Positions 4,895 to 6,544 of a stretch of DNA of 6,544 nucleotides are shown piece after piece. How positions within the stretch are numbered: the stretch's first letter is position 1; each line of letters starts with the position of its first letter. Position numbers and translations under genes: made by a program. The stretch is from Nitrosospira sp. GTDB lineage: Bacteria > Pseudomonadota > Gammaproteobacteria > Burkholderiales > Nitrosomonadaceae. The notes beneath the pieces were generated by a model that saw only the letters and a program-made list of their open reading frames with translations, ran no database searches and was not told the origin of the DNA. The DNA lies in assembly GCA_030453055.1 (NCBI GenBank), contig JAKDLC010000117.1:1-6544 (forward strand). The letters are read 5' to 3'.

Positions 4895-5046
4895 GCCGTA
4901 GACCCGCTGGCCGGGTTGGCGCAGCCCTGTCCGGCAACTTATCCAGCCATTTGGTCGGCGAATCCCTGCCAGGAATTCGCAAAGCGATGTCCGCAAAGAA
5001 GCTTTCGCGCGCCGCACCCAGATAACCTTCATGAGAACCCATCGTT

Positions 5047-6544
5047 ATGACAACCGCTCCCCCCGCCGCAGGATTCTTTACCGCCTTGGGCCGCTGGTTC
5101 GATGTCAACATCCTGTCGCTCGGACGCGAGATGCGCTTGTCCTATCTGCCTCCACTCATGGTGTATGCCGCCGCCGGTATTTCGGGCCTGACAGGGATAG
5201 TGGGCACGTTTTACGTCAAGGAACGGTTGGGACTGTCCGCCGAGTTCCTGGCGGCGCTCGGATTCTGGATGATGTTGCCGTGGGCCTTGAAGATGCCGCT
5301 CGGTCATCTGGTGGATCTGATATGGCCCTGGAAAAGTTTGCTCGTGTATCTGGGCGCGAGCCTCATCACGTTGAGCCTGCTGATCATGATCGGCCTGCTC
5401 GGGTACACCGACGCAATGGGCGCGGCCGCCTCGGTGGAAGCCTGGTACGTCACCGCGGCATTGCTCGCGCCGATCGGCTATGTGCTGCAGGATGTGGTTG
5501 CGGACGCCATGACAGTCGAAGCCGTGCCGCGCGTGGATGCCGATGGAGAGCCCTTGTCGCTCGACGATCGCAAACCCATGCACGTCACCATGCAAACACT
5601 CGGGCGTGTTGCGATCATTGGCGGCGGCGTTTTGGTCTCGGTGGCGAACGTCTTTCTATTGCGCGGCGTCGGTGAGTTATCCGAGGCGGAGAAGGCGGCC
5701 ACTTACCTGTTCGTCTATCAGCTCGCCCTGATCATCCCGCTGGTTTCGGTTTACGGTGTTTTGTTCGCTACCCGGCTGCGGCGGCGCGACGTGGCACGGC
5801 TTTTGGCGCAGGGACATAGTCGCGAGGAATGTGAGGCGCTGCTGAGCGCCGACACGGATCCCCCTCCGGTCAACTGGTGGATTCTCGGCGGGGGACTCGC
5901 CTTTACCCTGGTTTCTCTGAGCGTCGGCCTCAACCGCGTCCCCGGCGGGGAAGAAATCGTCTTCGGCGTTTCCATGGCAATCGTGCTGTTTCTGATGTGG
6001 CGGCTGACCGGAGAGCTTGAGCCCAGAGCGCGCAACGTACTGGTGGGCACGGCGATTCTGATTTTCGTATTCCGCGCCATGCCGGGTCCGGGCGCCGGTT
6101 CGACGTGGTGGATGATCGATCAACTGGGTTTCGATCAACAATTTCTCGCCACATTGTCGCTGGTCGGCGCGATACTAACGCTCGCCGGAATGTTCATTTT
6201 TCGCCGTTTCATGGCGGAGCGCTCGATTGCCTACATCATCGGCGTACTCACCATCGCCGGAACCGTGCTATCGCTGCCCATCGTCGGCATGTATTTCGGC
6301 TTGCATGAATGGACCGCTTCGCTCACCGGCGGTGTCGTGGATGCACGATTCATTGCCCTGATCGACACCGCGCTGGAGTCGCCCCTAGGGCAGATCGCCA
6401 CGATTCCGATGCTGGCATGGATCGCGAACTCGGCGCCGGAAAATCTCAAGGCCACATTCTTTGCGGTGATGGCCTCATTCACCAACTTGGCCCTGTCCGC
6501 TTCGCAACTCGGGACCAAGTACCTGAATCAGGCGTTCGAGGTCA
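5047..6544 (+). CDS. Multi-pass membrane transporter, BT1 (folate-biopterin)/MFS-like, 3' truncated by window
   Basis: The frame is open from ATG 5047 to the window end (499 codons, no stop). It was chosen because an in-frame TGA lies at 5032-5034 and this is the first ATG after it. There are about 11-12 hydrophobic segments, for example residues 35-56, 70-84, 98-118, 137-150, 186-204, 219-238, 279-297, 302-318, 329-344, 370-388 and 398-418. The repeated-half layout and the segments VGTFYVKERLGLSAEFLAAL (54-73), FWMMLPWALKMPLGHLVD (about 74-91) and DVVADAMTVEAVPRVD (149-164) recall the BT1 folate/biopterin branch of the MFS. Substrate cannot be read from sequence. It lies 152 bp after the synthase gene on the same strand; the gap shows no clear promoter or terminator, so co-transcription is possible. 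Assignment to a membrane transporter is firm, BT1 less so. Confidence 0.75.
   Translation, partial: MTTAPPAAGFFTALGRWFDVNILSLGREMRLSYLPPLMVYAAAGISGLTGIVGTFYVKERLGLSAEFLAALGFWMMLPWALKMPLGHLVDLIWPWKSLLVYLGASLITLSLLIMIGLLGYTDAMGAAASVEAWYVTAALLAPIGYVLQDVVADAMTVEAVPRVDADGEPLSLDDRKPMHVTMQTLGRVAIIGGGVLVSVANVFLLRGVGELSEAEKAATYLFVYQLALIIPLVSVYGVLFATRLRRRDVARLLAQGHSREECEALLSADTDPPPVNWWILGGGLAFTLVSLSVGLNRVPGGEEIVFGVSMAIVLFLMWRLTGELEPRARNVLVGTAILIFVFRAMPGPGAGSTWWMIDQLGFDQQFLATLSLVGAILTLAGMFIFRRFMAERSIAYIIGVLTIAGTVLSLPIVGMYFGLHEWTASLTGGVVDARFIALIDTALESPLGQIATIPMLAWIANSAPENLKATFFAVMASFTNLALSASQLGTKYLNQAFEV

Noticed and set aside
5029..6154. Several long minus-strand frames opposite the transporter
   Set aside because: Low-complexity Arg/Gly/His-rich products typical of antisense frames in GC-rich genes; the plus-strand frame encodes a coherent membrane protein with no stop.

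Overview
The window looks like proteobacterial chromosomal DNA of moderate GC content. The genus cannot be fixed from the sequence; a beta- or gammaproteobacterium is a guess. The left half (1-3404) is the promoter-proximal end of a type I-C CRISPR-Cas operon on the minus strand: cas3 (HD nuclease-helicase), cas5c/cas5d, and the first 15 codons of cas8c at the window edge. The expected cas7, cas4, cas1, cas2 and the CRISPR array would lie beyond position 1. The right half (3833-6544, plus strand) is unrelated: a squalene/phytoene synthase family gene, then a multi-pass transporter of the BT1/MFS type that runs off the end.

The notable part is the AT-rich gap between cas3 and cas5 (about 777-1163). 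On the plus strand, 1032-1063 is one complete 32-nt CRISPR-repeat-like sequence (6-bp stem, then an 11-nt tail ending GGATTGAAAC). It is followed by a spacer-like stretch and a strong hairpin with a T-tract instead of a second repeat. The first 15 nt of the spacer-like stretch (1064-1078) are identical to 997-1011. That site is immediately preceded by TTC (994-996), the usual type I-C PAM, and lies inside the 18-bp spacer of a good sigma70-like promoter (TTGTTA-18-TATTAT). The promoter points toward a 40-codon minus-strand ORF (816-938) with a strong Shine-Dalgarno, four rare-type Arg codons and a hydrophobic C-terminal half. This is the architecture of a CreTA module, a CRISPR-regulated toxin-antitoxin: a crRNA-like antitoxin (creA) guides Cascade to repress the promoter of a small toxin (creT), so loss of Cascade releases the toxin. 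Because the same promoter faces cas5-cas8c, a CreR-like autoregulator of Cascade is the main alternative, and both could hold.

How the parts would work together: Cas5, the crRNA-processing subunit in type I-C, would trim the creA RNA. The resulting Cascade would sit at 994 and onward, silencing the small ORF, probably damping creA itself through an overlapping divergent promoter, and perhaps obstructing transcription running from cas3 into cas5. Seed-only complementarity would favour binding without Cas3 cleavage. A tiny ORF just after the cas3 stop, with its own strong ribosome-binding site, may be the scar left where the module was inserted.

The 3425-3832 gap separates the divergent cas and squalene-synthase transcription units. 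It holds candidate promoters for each, one common-type palindromic repeat and an 11-bp inverted repeat, but no convincing gene.
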